This document shows, in pieces, positions 23,543-33,860 of a DNA stretch of 64,000 nt; position 1 is the stretch's first letter; each line of letters opens with the position of its first letter. The notes beneath the pieces were generated by a model. The model was not told the origin of the DNA. It was given only the letters and a program-made list of their open reading frames with translations, and ran no database searches. The translations under genes and the position numbers were made by a program. This DNA comes from Heliomicrobium modesticaldum Ice1 (GTDB taxonomy: Bacteria; Bacillota; Desulfitobacteriia; Heliobacteriales; Heliobacteriaceae): the NCBI RefSeq assembly GCF_000019165.1, contig NC_010337.2:785501-849500 (forward strand), given 5' to 3'.

Positions 23543-25417
23543 TTATCCTAGCCATCGCATCAGCATATCTACGGAAGCCTCTGGCTCCCATTCCATTGTT
23601 TTAATGTGCACCTCCGGAGATTCCGGCGGTTCATAGACACTGTCGATGCCAGTAAAGTTCTTGAGCATTCCTCGTCTCGCCTTGGCGTACAAACCTTTGG
23701 GGTCCCGTTTTTCGCACTCTTCCAGCGGGGTATCCACGAAGATCTCTATAAATTCACCTTCGGCAAAGAGTTGTCTCGCCATACGCCGTTCTGCTCGAAA
23801 AGGCGAAATAAAGGAAACAAGCACGATCAAGCCGGCATCGACCATCAACTTGGCCACCTCGGCCACACGGCGGATATTCTCCACACGATCGGCTTCCGTA
23901 AAGCCCAGGTCGCGGTTCAATCCGTGACGGACATTATCGCCATCGAGGATATAGGTGTGCTTGCCTTCGGCAAAAAGGCGCTTTTCTAACAGGTTGGCAA
24001 GAGTGGATTTGCCGGAACCGGACAAACCGGTAAACCATAAACAGCGCGGTCGTTGATGCTTCAGTTCGGCACGGGCTTGCTTGTCGATCTCCATGGCATG
24101 CCAGTGAATATTGGAAGAGCGTCGTAAGGCGAAAGTGATCATACCGGCGGCAACGGTCTCGAAAGTGAGCTTGTCGATCAGGATGAAGCCACCCAAGGTT
24201 CGGTTGACATCGTAGGGCTCGAAGACGATGGGCTGGCTGGTCGACAGATGCACCACCGCAATTTCATTCAAAGCAATCTGATTCGCTGCGAGTTGCGCCC
24301 CTGTGTTGATTTCCTCACGGTATTTAATCCGGGTGACGGTGGCCGTGACTTCCTTATGATGGATTTTCAGCAGATAAGGCCGTCCCGGGACCATCGGGTG
24401 CTCGGCCATCCAAATGAGTCTCGCCTGGAATTGGTCGGCCACTTCCGGGGGATGCTCCGCTGATGCGATCACATCGCCCCGGCTGACATCCACCTCATCG
24501 GTCAGGGTCAATGTGACGGCGTCTCCCCGTTGCGCCAGGTCCAGTCCGCCCGGGCAGACGATGATTTCCTTCACCCGGCTGGTGACGCCGGAAGGCAACA
24601 GGCGAACAGCGTCCCCAGGCCGAACTTCGCCCTCGGCGATACGACCGCAAAAACCCCGGAAATCGAGATGGGGACGATTGACCCACTGCACCGGCATTCG
24701 AAAGGCTTGACGTTCCGAGGCCGGATCGAAAGACAGCGTATCTAGATAATGCATTAACGTGGGTCCGGTGTACCAGGGCGTGTGTTCACTCGGACGAACG
24801 ACGTTGTCGCCTTCCAGCGCTGACAACGGAATGGCCTGAATGGTTTTGAAAGTAAAAGCAGCCGAAAATGCGCGGTAATCCTCCTCGACGGAACGGAACA
24901 CCTTCTCGTTGAATCCCACCAGATCCATCTTGTTGATCGCCAGCACCACATGGCGAATGCCCATCATCGCCGCAATGCGGCTATGGCGACGGGTTTGCGT
25001 AAGGACACCTTTGCGAGCGTCGATCAGGATAACGGCCAATTGGGCCGTGGAGGCGCCAGTAGCCATGTTGCGGGTATACTGCTCATGCCCGGGCGTATCG
25101 GCCACGATGTACCGCCGCCGGTCAGTGGCAAAAAAGCGATAGGCGACATCGATGGTGATTCCCTGCTCACGCTCGGCCTGCAAGCCATCGACCAGCAGGG
25201 CGAAGTCGATCTTTTCGCCCTGAGTGCCGTACTGTTTGGAATCACCCTCTAACGCCTTGAGTTGATCATCAAATATACCTTTGGATTCATAGAGCAACCG
25301 GCCGATCAGTGTCGATTTTCCATCATCCACACTGCCGCAGGTAATGAAGCGCAAGGTATCTTTGCGGCTCTGCTCCTCCAGAAAAGCGGTGATCTCTTTT
25401 GCTTGTTTGGCCGCCAT
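23543..25417 (-). CDS. cysNC: Fused ATP sulfurylase large subunit and APS kinase
   Basis: 624 residues. Residues 20-430 are CysN, the GTPase subunit of sulfate adenylyltransferase: [33 protein letters not shown]. Residues 450-624 are CysC, APS kinase: [59 protein letters not shown]. With CysD it turns sulfate, ATP and GTP into APS and then PAPS. The ATG overlaps the cysD stop by one base. No PAPS or APS reductase is in the window, which leaves sulfotransfer as a possible use of the product (a sulfotransferase lies 4 kb upstream on the same strand). Confidence 0.96.
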   Translation of the reverse strand: MAAKQAKEITAFLEEQSRKDTLRFITCGSVDDGKSTLIGRLLYESKGIFDDQLKALEGDSKQYGTQGEKIDFALLVDGLQAEREQGITIDVAYRFFATDRRRYIVADTPGHEQYTRNMATGASTAQLAVILIDARKGVLTQTRRHSRIAAMMGIRHVVLAINKMDLVGFNEKVFRSVEEDYRAFSAAFTFKTIQAIPLSALEGDNVVRPSEHTPWYTGPTLMHYLDTLSFDPASERQAFRMPVQWVNRPHLDFRGFCGRIAEGEVRPGDAVRLLPSGVTSRVKEIIVCPGGLDLAQRGDAVTLTLTDEVDVSRGDVIASAEHPPEVADQFQARLIWMAEHPMVPGRPYLLKIHHKEVTATVTRIKYREEINTGAQLAANQIALNEIAVVHLSTSQPIVFEPYDVNRTLGGFILIDKLTFETVAAGMITFALRRSSNIHWHAMEIDKQARAELKHQRPRCLWFTGLSGSGKSTLANLLEKRLFAEGKHTYILDGDNVRHGLNRDLGFTEADRVENIRRVAEVAKLMVDAGLIVLVSFISPFRAERRMARQLFAEGEFIEIFVDTPLEECEKRDPKGLYAKARRGMLKNFTGIDSVYEPPESPEVHIKTMEWEPEASVDMLMRWLG

Positions 25418-26316
25418 CAGAAATAGCCCTCCTGCTTCTTTTTCTCCATCGAGCCGGGCTGGTCAGAATCGATCAAGCGCCCTTGACGCTCCGAAGAACG
25501 GGCATTAAATGTCTCCGCAATGATCTCCTCCAAATTAGCCGCTGTACTCTCAATGGCGCCCGTCAACGGGTAGCACCCTAATGTGCGGAAGCGCACCATC
25601 CGCATCTCTGGCTTTTCATCCGGTCTCAACGGGAACCGATGATCATCAACCATGATCCAAATGCCACCACGCTCGACAACAGGACGTTCTTTGGCAAAGT
25701 AGAGCGGAACGATAGGGATGCTTTCTTGGTAGATGTACTGCCAAATATCCAACTCAGTCCAGTTGGACAGCGGAAAAACCCGTATCGATTCCCCCGGATG
25801 GGTGTGGGTATTGTAGAGATTCCAGAGTTCAGGACGCTGAGCCTTGGGCTCCCAACGATGCCCGGGAGCTCTAAAAGAAAAAACCCGTTCCTTCGCACGA
25901 GATTTCTCCTCATCACGTCGAGCGCCGCCGAAAACCACATCGAAGTTGTGGGCATCTAATACCTGTCGCAGGGCTTGTGTTTTCATGACATCCGTATAAT
26001 AGCTAGAACCATGCTCGAAGGGATTGATCCCCTCTTGCAAGCCCTGTTGGTTCACATAAATCAGCAGTTCCATTCCCGATTCGGCAACCATGCGCGATCT
26101 GTGTGCATACATATCGACAAATTTCCAAGTTGTATCTACATGCAGAAGAGGAAACGGCGGTTTAGCCGGATAAAAGGCCTTCCGTGCTAGATGGAGCATT
26201 ACGGAAGAATCTTTTCCTATAGAGTAGAGCATCACAGGTTTACGGGATTCGGCGAAAGCTTCACGAATGATTTCAATGCTTTCTGATTCAAGGAAGTATA
26301 GACCTGGTGAAGCCAT
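25417..26316 (-). CDS. cysD: Sulfate adenylyltransferase small subunit
   Basis: 299 residues, PAPS-reductase-like fold of CysD: the pyrophosphatase loop [55 protein letters not shown] and [15 protein letters not shown]. Partner of the CysN domain of the next gene, with which it overlaps by one base. GGAGG precedes the ATG by 9 nt. First gene of the cysD-cysNC unit; 170 bp of upstream sequence remain before the flanking insertion sequence. Confidence 0.96.
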   Translation of the reverse strand: MASPGLYFLESESIEIIREAFAESRKPVMLYSIGKDSSVMLHLARKAFYPAKPPFPLLHVDTTWKFVDMYAHRSRMVAESGMELLIYVNQQGLQEGINPFEHGSSYYTDVMKTQALRQVLDAHNFDVVFGGARRDEEKSRAKERVFSFRAPGHRWEPKAQRPELWNLYNTHTHPGESIRVFPLSNWTELDIWQYIYQESIPIVPLYFAKERPVVERGGIWIMVDDHRFPLRPDEKPEMRMVRFRTLGCYPLTGAIESTAANLEEIIAETFNARSSERQGRLIDSDQPGSMEKKKQEGYF

Positions 26317-26363
26317 AGCTCGTTCCTCCAGTTACACACTTCGAGTGAGTATTGTATCTATCA

Positions 26364-26376
26364 GGATATACTATCC
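26364..26376. promoter_or_regulatory. Possible operator before cysD
   Basis: GGATATACTATCC, a short palindrome (GGATA-TAC-TATCC), lies about 50 bp upstream of the cysD start among promoter-like AT-rich sequence (TAGTAT, TACAAT). An Rrf2-type regulator is encoded in the neighbouring sulfur operon. The assignment is only a guess from position and symmetry. Confidence 0.3.
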
Positions 26377-26487
26377 ATGATTAATGCTTCATAAAGAGAT
26401 TCAGGATCGATAGGGCTTTTCCACGCTGAACTTGTTTAAATTTCCATATAAGTAGGGGATAGTTCCTGCAAAAAGTCATCATCTATT

Positions 26488-28238
26488 CAGAACCTACGCA
26501 ATCGAAATAGCACCAAGCAAATGAGCGACCTCTTACGGTTAACCGATTTAATGGCGATACCAATTCTCTCTTTAAATGTTTAAATTATCCAGTCGACAGT
26601 TGCATTTATCCTACGCAATTTTATGGAAAAAAACACCTTGTTTATACCAGTGCTTCGATAGGCAATCCCACCCTTTCACCCTTGGTCAGCTAGGCAGTAG
26701 ATAAGCCCCACTCCCAGACCCAACGATATAGATGTAAAGATACCCACCTCGTCGCTTCGCGCATCTCATCAATGAGATATCGAAGCGGCACATCTCGATG
26801 ACGAGAGGCAGGGAGGTGGTGAAAGAAAAACAATCGCTTAAGATTAAAAGCCAGCACTTGAAATCCGATCATCGCTTTGATCGCCACCGAATCGTGCACG
26901 AAGCAGTGGTCCAAGGCGTTGAACGTCTTAAGGTTGCGAAATCCAATATTCTCAATATCCCAACGAGCGGCGGCAATTTGTGCGATCGTCTGGGTATCCG
27001 CTTTTTCGGATGAGCATGTGGTTGCTATCCAGCGCTCCACCACATCAGTGACAAAGACTTCTTTGTTTGCTTCGATGACTGTCTTGTTGGTATGACGAAT
27101 GATTTTTACGATTCGCATGGGCACGCGAACTTGCGGCCATTGTGCCAATCCCTCTTCGTCCCAAGCTTGAACGTAAACGGTATTCCCTTTTCCATCTCTT
27201 TCTTCCCAAGTGGAGTCCGGAAGCCGGTTCGCAAAGCAGGCATTTGCCTCTTTCATTATCCGTCGACGTTCTTCTTTCATGCGAACAACTACATGAGCGC
27301 CTGCATCCAGAGCGGCATGAATGACGGGTGCTTTGGCAAACAGCGCGTCTAACGTGTATACATCCGTTATTTTTCCATAGGTCTCGGCCATACGTCGGAT
27401 CAATCGTTGGGCGACGGTGGTTTCTCCTTCATCCTTGTCCACCCCATCCTGAACAGTCATAAATCAGGTTCGCGTTGCCGCCAACCTGTTGGGCGACTAC
27501 GACCGCATGATAATAGTCGGTGGTTTTGTCGCGGTGTTCGCGCGTAAGGCATTCGGGACAACGATAGGCCTTGGTGTGGAATAACTCCACGCCATCGATG
27601 GCAGTCACTCGCCAACCATTGATGCTTTCCTTCTGCGGGCCGCGTTGCTCCTTATATCGCTGGATCACACAGTTATGCTGCTTTCGTTGCTCTTTTAGAT
27701 CCCATTTCATCAAGGCTTGTCGCACCGTATCATGTGATGGCAATCGAATGTTTTTGGGAACCAATTGACGGAATACCCCGGTTTTTTGCCAACGGTCCAT
27801 CTGCTCCATACTTTCCATACAGAAAAAGGCGCCAAAAAAAGCGACGGTAAAAATGGCTGGGGCTTTGATATGGGGTTGTTTGCGACCATCCTTTGCTTGA
27901 CGGACCATCTGCGAAAAGCCATATACCTTTGAGGCGTACTGCGTAAAATGTTGAATTAGTCGGCCCGCTTTTTTTCCACCAGGTGTTCTACAAAAAATTT
28001 TCTGGACTTCTTCGAGTGGCTGTGCTACGCTTTGCACTGAGGATTCCCCCTTTGTTCAGTGTTTTGCTTTGCAACCACTCACTTCGACAAAGGTAACGGG
28101 AATCCTTTAAAATTTTCTGGAAATTAATCTAATTACATCCATTTCCCCGTGGGAATTGTCGCGTTTTCATGACAATTCTCCAACAGCGCCTCAGACAGGG
28201 GATTAGCAGACTTTTTTATTAAAGATGCGTGGGTTCTG
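26488..28238 (-). mobile_element. IS4-like DDE element, copy 1 (frameshifted)
   Basis: About 1.75 kb. The outer ends are inverted repeats: CAGAACCTACGCAATC at 26488 and, read from the other side, CAGAACCCACGCATC at 28238. The same sequence is present inverted at 31031-33860. No target duplication is evident. It lies in the gap between cysD and the lhgO-like gene. Confidence 0.82.
26690..28037 (-). pseudogene. IS4-like transposase, copy 1, frameshifted
   Basis: Two frames together match the transposase of copy 2: the N-terminal part ends in ANLIYDCSG and the C-terminal part resumes at DGVDKDEGETTVAQRLI. Against copy 2, a 15-base stretch coding WEMRKP has been replaced by a single base, a net loss of 14 nt and a frameshift near 27460. 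Catalytic-type residues remain readable (AIDGVELFHTKAY, YTLDALFAKAPV, RWDIENIGFRNLK). The N-terminal half starts MQSVAQPLEEVQKIFCRTPG. Confidence 0.88.
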
Positions 28239-28357
28239 ATGGTAACCTTGTTTTAATTATCTTGACAATTTTTTCACCAAATCGTATATTTATTTATTAT
28301 GGTCATCTAATTTTCTCATGCCTTTTCCTAAACACAATTTTTTAACCCCGTAATTAT

Positions 28358-29560
28358 TTAGTTTCTTTTTAGTTCTATCATTTTATCAATAACAAATCGA
28401 GCGAAGGGAAAAGCACAAGTGAACGCAGGAGAGACTGCGTTTAAAATATGCAACGTACGATTATCTCCTTCGATAATAAAATCTTGAACTAATTCCAGAG
28501 ATTCTTTATTGAGCAGTTGTGCACGAATACCAGGTCGTAGATAGTCGCCAAAACCATCCTTATCTAAATGACGAACCATCTTCTCAGCCAATTGAATAAA
28601 ATGTCTTCTATTGTATTTTTTCATTTCATTACTTGCCAGCGACCTAAAATTAAACGAGTTCGTAATAAATAACTTCATTTCATAACCCGCAACTAAAAGA
28701 AACTCTCCAATATTAAAATTTTGCATACCTAAATAGTTTTCTCTCCAAAACGCTGGTATCGCAGTAGGACCAATTTTTATATTTCCATCTACTGTTTTTG
28801 TAAAATGTACTCCCAAAAAAGGATTTGCTAAATTTGGTACAGGATATATATTTGTTCGAATGTCAGTTTTATTTTTTGTGTACTTTAAATATACTCCTTT
28901 AAAAGGTATAATGGTATATTTCTTTCCAAAATTAAAATCATGAGCAATTTTATCAGCATATAATCCTGCTGCATTAATAATATAATCGGCTTTAATTTTT
29001 AACTCTCCCGCCATCACCAATCCATTCTTATAGCCAGTGTAAGGTGTATTAAAAAAAATATCTACTCGCATCTGAATCAAAGTCTCTTTTAATTTTTGAC
29101 AAACTTCCATGGGATCAACAGATGATGTTGTTGGTGAATATAGTGCTTTTTCCACTGTTCTAATATTCGGTTCAATTTGGGCTGCCTCCCTTTCGTCTAC
29201 CCATAATAAATTTACACCATTACGATCGGCACGGCGTTTTAATTCTTCTAACCCTTGTATTTCTTCGACCGAAGTTGCAACTACGAGTTTACCGCAACGA
29301 TTTATCTTAATCCCCCTGTCAAGACAATAATTGGTCATTTCAGTATTTCCATCACGAGTAAACCGGGCTTTCAAGCTATCAGCGGTATAGTAAAATCCAG
29401 CGTGTAGTACACCACTATTTCTACCGCTAGAATGTTGCGCTACTTGTGATTCCTTTTCTAGGATCGCCAATGCTAATGAGGAATCTCGTTTTTTTAATTC
29501 AAAAGCTATGCTTAGGCCAATTATCCCTGCACCGATAATTACAATGTCGTATTTATCCAA
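28358..29560 (-). CDS. LhgO-like FAD-dependent oxidoreductase
   Basis: 400 residues of the DAO fold, closest in pattern to L-2-hydroxyglutarate oxidase: FAD motif YDIVIIGAGIIGLSIAFELK, SSGRNSGVLHAGFYY, YIINAAGLYADKIA, and the C-terminal DYLRPGIRAQL with HILNAVSPAFTCAFPFA. The family oxidises L-2-hydroxyglutarate or related 2-hydroxyacids. I take the TTG at 29558-29560, with GGAGG 7 nt upstream; the longer frame enters the sulfotransferase gene. The AT-rich codon use differs strongly from the cys genes. Beside a sulfotransferase in a glycan locus, the substrate may be a modified sugar acid rather than hydroxyglutarate. Confidence 0.85.
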   Translation of the reverse strand: MDKYDIVIIGAGIIGLSIAFELKKRDSSLALAILEKESQVAQHSSGRNSGVLHAGFYYTADSLKARFTRDGNTEMTNYCLDRGIKINRCGKLVVATSVEEIQGLEELKRRADRNGVNLLWVDEREAAQIEPNIRTVEKALYSPTTSSVDPMEVCQKLKETLIQMRVDIFFNTPYTGYKNGLVMAGELKIKADYIINAAGLYADKIAHDFNFGKKYTIIPFKGVYLKYTKNKTDIRTNIYPVPNLANPFLGVHFTKTVDGNIKIGPTAIPAFWRENYLGMQNFNIGEFLLVAGYEMKLFITNSFNFRSLASNEMKKYNRRHFIQLAEKMVRHLDKDGFGDYLRPGIRAQLLNKESLELVQDFIIEGDNRTLHILNAVSPAFTCAFPFARFVIDKMIELKRN

Positions 29561-29573
29561 TTTTTTTCCTCCA

Positions 29574-30716
29574 TTACCAGTCATAATTTTCTTCATAGCC
29601 AAGCGTTATTAAGACATCCCCCGCTATTTCTTTAAACGCCTTTTTATGCTCATCAGAAAAATGATTCTTCCAATCCCCAATTATCCCTTTTCTAAAAGTT
29701 GGACTATCAACGTTAAAAACCTTATTCGAAATGACTAAGATTTGTTCGTTTGGTATTGTTATTCCTAAATGACGTAGAACCTTCTCAATTTGCTGAATTT
29801 GCTTTTCTTTAGATCCGTTACCTTCTGGACCAATTAAATCTTCATAGCGAACCATTAAATTGTACTCATAATTATTCCATTTTAGGTATTCTCTAAAAAC
29901 AGTTCCAATATCTTCTTGACCGTATCTTTTCGAACACTGATCCCTGGATACGCCGGAAATCCCAGTTAACAATCGTTGGTGATCATCTTTTAGACGAATT
30001 AAGTAATCAGTATACCTAACATATTCCTTTTTGGTCGCGTAATTCACCCATGATACTACAACATCCCTTGGATCACGCACCATTAACAGTGTCTTAAATT
30101 TATTTTTTTCGACTATATTCACATTCGTATATGTCGGATACAAGTGAGACGATACATACTGTCCTTTGCGTAACGAATCAAATATTGTTATCAATTGATG
30201 CGGTTCTTCATGTTCTACATGATAACCTGAATACCGTAAAGCCTTTATGCTATTTATACATGTAGTTAGGAGATTAGTGCCTGCCTTTGGAATACTGTTC
30301 ACTAATACTTTAAATTCACAGTTATGATTATTTGCTTTGTTTGTAAATAATTCATTCCCATTAATTAAATTAAGTATATTTTTAGCATCAACATTATTTT
30401 CATTAATAGAAATAGCAATCTCTAAATCTTTAATCGCAGACTCTGTATTACCTAGCAAATGATATAATTGCGCTCTATGATATCTAACCCAATACTCATC
30501 AAATCCGTATACTAGTGATTGATTATAATAATCTATAGCTAAATGTAGATCAAAACCACTTACATGTTTTACGTATGCTAATAGATAATTTATCTCGGGA
30601 TTATGGGGATGCTCTGTAAGCAATTCTTCTAATATCGTATCAGCGATCCTGTAATTTTTAGTATCAATAAGCTCCCGAACGTTTTCAACCGTTTTTCTTA
30701 ATATCTCTTTATCCAT
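29574..30716 (-). CDS. TPR-containing PAPS sulfotransferase
   Basis: 380 residues. An N-terminal tetratricopeptide region (residues 1-125; IADTILEELLTEHPHNPEIN, YHRAQLYHLLGNTESAIKDL) precedes a sulfotransferase domain: the 5'-phosphate loop SIPKAGTNLL, the 3'-phosphate motif VRDPRDVVVSWVNY, and the dimer/PAPS motif FRKGIIGDWKNHFSDEHKKA. It should move sulfate from PAPS to a hydroxyl, perhaps on a surface sugar or lipid. AAGGAGAAGGAA precedes the ATG at 30716. It lies just upstream of the lhgO-like gene and shares its AT-rich composition. PAPS could come from cysD-cysNC. Confidence 0.9.
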   Translation of the reverse strand: MDKEILRKTVENVRELIDTKNYRIADTILEELLTEHPHNPEINYLLAYVKHVSGFDLHLAIDYYNQSLVYGFDEYWVRYHRAQLYHLLGNTESAIKDLEIAISINENNVDAKNILNLINGNELFTNKANNHNCEFKVLVNSIPKAGTNLLTTCINSIKALRYSGYHVEHEEPHQLITIFDSLRKGQYVSSHLYPTYTNVNIVEKNKFKTLLMVRDPRDVVVSWVNYATKKEYVRYTDYLIRLKDDHQRLLTGISGVSRDQCSKRYGQEDIGTVFREYLKWNNYEYNLMVRYEDLIGPEGNGSKEKQIQQIEKVLRHLGITIPNEQILVISNKVFNVDSPTFRKGIIGDWKNHFSDEHKKAFKEIAGDVLITLGYEENYDW

Positions 30717-30726
30717 TTCCTTCTCC

Positions 30727-31030
30727 TTAACTATTCTTGTTAACAAAATCTACTTTCCATACTTTTATTAATTTTAGCTCATATTTCTTAGAAGATTCGT
30801 TAGCAATGATTTCAGTAATTACCTCCTCTTCCTGTTCAATATCAAAAGCAATAGCTGAGCAAGAATGAATCTTAAGATGCCATGCAACTGTATAATAGGC
30901 TCCAAATTCCTTTTGTGTTTTATTAGAAAATACTCTTAAACCTGCGTTAAGGTCATCTGCTCCTTCAAATGAAATCTCTAAAATATATCTCCCTTTTTTC
31001 AATAATTCTATAGGCCTAGAGACTAAGCAA
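30727..31030 (-). pseudogene. Orphan C-terminal domain cut by the IS4-like element
   Basis: About 100 residues of a beta-rich domain (LLKKGRYILEISFEGADDLN, RVFSNKTQKEFGAYYTVAWH) remain. The only start codon for this frame lies inside the insertion sequence end, so the reading frame is the tail of a gene whose front was separated by the IS4-like copy at 31031. It may be the tail of the fkbM-type gene on the far side (33861-34196), but the two halves do not make a recognisable continuous protein. The stop lies 11 bp before the sulfotransferase start. Confidence 0.6.
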
Positions 31031-31630
31031 AACCCACGCATCTTTAATAAAAAAGTCTGCTAATCCCCTGTCTGAGGCGCTGTTGGAGAATTGTCATGAA
31101 AACGCGACAATTCCCACGGGAAAATGGATGTAATTAGATTAATTTCCAGAAAATTTTAAAGGATTCCCGTTACCTTTGTCGAAGTGAGTGGTTGCAAAGC
31201 AAAACACTGAACAAAGGGGGAATCCTCAGTGCAAAGCGTAGCACAGCCACTCGAAGAAGTCCAGAAAATTTTTTGTAGAACACCTGGTGGAAAAAAAGCG
31301 GGCCGACTAATTCAACATTTTACGCAGTACGCCTCAAAGGTATATGGCTTTTCGCAGATGGTCCGTCAAGCAAAGGATGGTCGCAAACAACCCCGTATCA
31401 AAGCCCCAGCCATTTTTACCGTCGCTTTTTTTGGCGCCTTTTTCTGTATGGAAAGTATGGAGCAGATGGACCGTTGGCAAAAAACCGGGGTATTCCGTCA
31501 ATTGGTTCCCAAAAACATTCGATTGCCATCACATGATACGGTGCGACAAGCCTTGACCCCCTGTGTTAGGCTAGTTGTCGTAGGACCTAAAGGAGTATAA
31601 TTATAAAAAGCCTTTAGGGAGGACGTACAC

Positions 31631-32143
31631 ATGACTGGCCAACGAGGACATAAATACAGTCCGGAGTTTAAAGAATCCATCGTCCGACGGATGATGCCAC
31701 CAGAGAACGCCACCGTAGCCGAACTGTCGGAAGAGACCGGTGTCACTGAGGTGACTTTATACAAATGGAGACGAGAAGCACGGATTAACGGAAACGCAAC
31801 ACCCGGGGATGGGCGTGAATCAGAGCAATGGAGTTCGGAAGACAAGTTCCTTATTGTCATGGAAACCTACGCCATGAACGAGAATGACCTCAGTGAGTAT
31901 TGCCGCAAAAAGGGACTGTATCCGGAACAAATCGAAGCTTGGCGGAAAACCTGTCTTCATGCCAACGCTCGCCAGACAGCGGAAAGCAAGGAATTAAAGA
32001 CCGAGCTTCGGGAAGAGAAAAAACGCAGTAAAAGCCTAGAAAGAGACCTGCGTCGGAAGGAAAAAGCCTTGGCAGAAGCGGCAGCTCTTTTGGTGTTGCA
32101 AAAAAAGGTCCAAGCGATCTGGGGGGAGCCAGAGGACGAATGA
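31631..32143 (+). CDS. IS3-type OrfA (helix-turn-helix), copy A
   Basis: 170 residues. The N-terminal helix-turn-helix (KYSPEFKESIVRRMMPPENA, then VAELSEETGVTEVTLYKWRR) is the transposase_8/OrfA type that binds the element ends; the C-terminal part is a coiled coil (REEKKRSKSLERDLRRKEKA). Its stop overlaps the orfB start as ATGA. It is identical in protein sequence to OrfA of copy B. Confidence 0.88.
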   Translation: MTGQRGHKYSPEFKESIVRRMMPPENATVAELSEETGVTEVTLYKWRREARINGNATPGDGRESEQWSSEDKFLIVMETYAMNENDLSEYCRKKGLYPEQIEAWRKTCLHANARQTAESKELKTELREEKKRSKSLERDLRRKEKALAEAAALLVLQKKVQAIWGEPEDE

Positions 32144-32460
32144 TCAGTGCCCAAGATCGCAGAACAGTCGTAGAACTGATCAAAGAAGCGAATATCAATG
32201 GAGCCCGAATTTCAAAGGCGTGCAAGGTACTGAGTATTTCTAGAAGGACCTATGAACGGTGGAACAAATCTGGAGATGAAATCGCCGATAGACGACCACT
32301 GGCCCAGCGTCCCGTACCGAAGAACAAGCTGACCGAAGAAGAGCGACAAGAGGTTCTCAACACCGTCAATCAAAAGGAATATAGCAGTTTGCCTCCTAAA
32401 ACGGATGCTAAGCAACCCGGCAGCCGCCGCTTGCGGTCGGAGCGAAGCGAAGAGTCTTGA
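32140..32460 (+). pseudogene. IS3-type OrfB, copy A, catalytic core deleted
   Basis: Reads like OrfB of copy B for about 86 residues (MISAQDRRTVVELIKEANIN to KEYSSLPP), then jumps out of frame to the last part of the gene (KTDAKQPGSRRLRSERSEES). All three acidic catalytic residues of the integrase core are gone, so this copy cannot move by itself. Confidence 0.9.
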
Positions 32461-33860
32461 CGAATGTGCTAGACTGAGCAAAGCCGACCAGAGCTAATGT
32501 TCCACAGGCGTATGTCCGTCGGTCGGGGTGATTTATTCACAGCACATTTGTCAAGACCGGCGGTTGCATATAGATTAAAGTTTACATAGGTCCATGCGTC
32601 AACTATCTTGACAAACACCGTTGATGAAATGGGATCTAAAAGAGCAACGAGAGCAGCATAACTGTGTGATCCAGCGATATAAGGAGCAACGCGGCCCGCA
32701 GAAGGAAAGCATCAATGGTTGGCGAGTGACTGCCATCGATGGCGTGGAGTTATTCCACACCAAGGCCTATCGTTGTCCCGAATGCCTTACGCGCGAACAC
32801 CGCGACAAAACCACCGACTATTATCATGCGGTCGTAGTCGCCCAACAGGTTGGCGGTAGCGCGAACCTGATTTATGACTGGGAAATGCGAAAACCTCAGG
32901 ATGGGGTGGACAAGGATGAAGGAGAAACCACCGTCGCCCAACGATTGATCCGACGTATGGCCGAGACCTATGGAAAAATAACGGATGTATACACGTTAGA
33001 CGCGCTGTTTGCCAAAGCACCCGTCATTCATGCCGCTCTGGATGCAGGCGCTCATGTAGTTGTTCGCATGAAAGAAGAACGTCGACGGATAATGAAAGAG
33101 GCAAATGCCTGCTTTGCGAACCGGCTTCCGGACTCCACTTGGGAAGAAAGAGATGGAAAAGGGAATACCGTTTACGTTCAAGCTTGGGACGAAGAGGGAT
33201 TGGCACAATGGCCGCAAGTTCGCGTGCCCATGCGAATCGTAAAAATCATTCGTCATACCAACAAGACAGTCATCGAAGCAAACAAAGAAGTCTTTGTCAC
33301 TGATGTGGTGGAGCGCTGGATAGCAACCACATGCTCATCCGAAAAAGCGGATACCCAGACGATCGCACAAATTGCCGCCGCTCGTTGGGATATTGAGAAT
33401 ATTGGATTTCGCAACCTTAAGACGTTCAACGCCTTGGACCACTGCTTCGTGCACGATTCGGTGGCGATCAAAGCGATGATCGGATTTCAAGTGCTGGCTT
33501 TTAATCTTAAGCGATTGTTTTTCTTTCACCACCTCCCTGCCTCTCGTCATCGAGATGTGCCGCTTCGATATCTCATTGATGAGATGCGCGAAGCGACGAG
33601 GTGGGTATCTTTACATCTATATCGTTGGGTCTGGGAGTGGGGCTTATCTACTGCCTAGCTGACCAAGGGTGAAAGGGTGGGATTGCCTATCGAAGCACTG
33701 GTATAAACAAGGTGTTTTTTTCCATAAAATTGCGTAGGATAAATGCAACTGTCGACTGGATAATTTAAACATTTAAAGAGAGAATTGGTATCGCCATTAA
33801 ATCGGTTAACCGTAAGAGGTCGCTCATTTGCTTGGTGCTATTTCGATTGCGTAGGTTCTG

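Larger units (their letters stand above)
31557..32620 (+). mobile_element. IS3-type element, copy A, internally deleted
   Basis: Ends CCCCCTGTGTTAGG (31557) and ACAAACACCG (32620); terminal repeats align as TGTGTTAGGCTAGTTGTCG against GTGTTTGTCAAGATAGTTG. TTGA flanks both sides (31553-31556 and 32621-32624), a 3-4 bp target duplication. Compared with copy B at 34994-36863 it lacks about 0.8 kb of orfB. OrfA is whole. Confidence 0.88.
31229..33658 (+). pseudogene. IS4-like transposase, copy 2, split by IS3-type element
   Basis: The gene starts at GTG 31229 (MQSVAQPLEEVQKIF), is broken at 31556 inside VRQALMKWDLKEQR, and resumes at 32621 to a stop at 33656-33658. The C-terminal part is intact and retains the WEMRKP residues lost in copy 1, plus the catalytic regions AIDGVELFHTKAY, TLDALFAKAPVIHAALDAG and AARWDIENIGFRNLK. 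Joined together the two parts give about 450 residues. Confidence 0.88.
31031..33860 (+). mobile_element. IS4-like DDE element, copy 2 (interrupted)
   Basis: Inverted second copy of the element at 26488-28238, nearly identical, with ends AACCCACGCATC at 31031 and GATTGCGTAGGTT at 33857. It carries an IS3-type insertion at 31557-32620. Its right end cuts the fkbM-type gene: the last 30 residues of that frame are element sequence. Confidence 0.88.

Noticed and set aside
26488-33860. Functional composite transposon
   Set aside because: Both flanking copies are inactivated and no target duplication outside the pair is visible; kept only as a composite-like arrangement.
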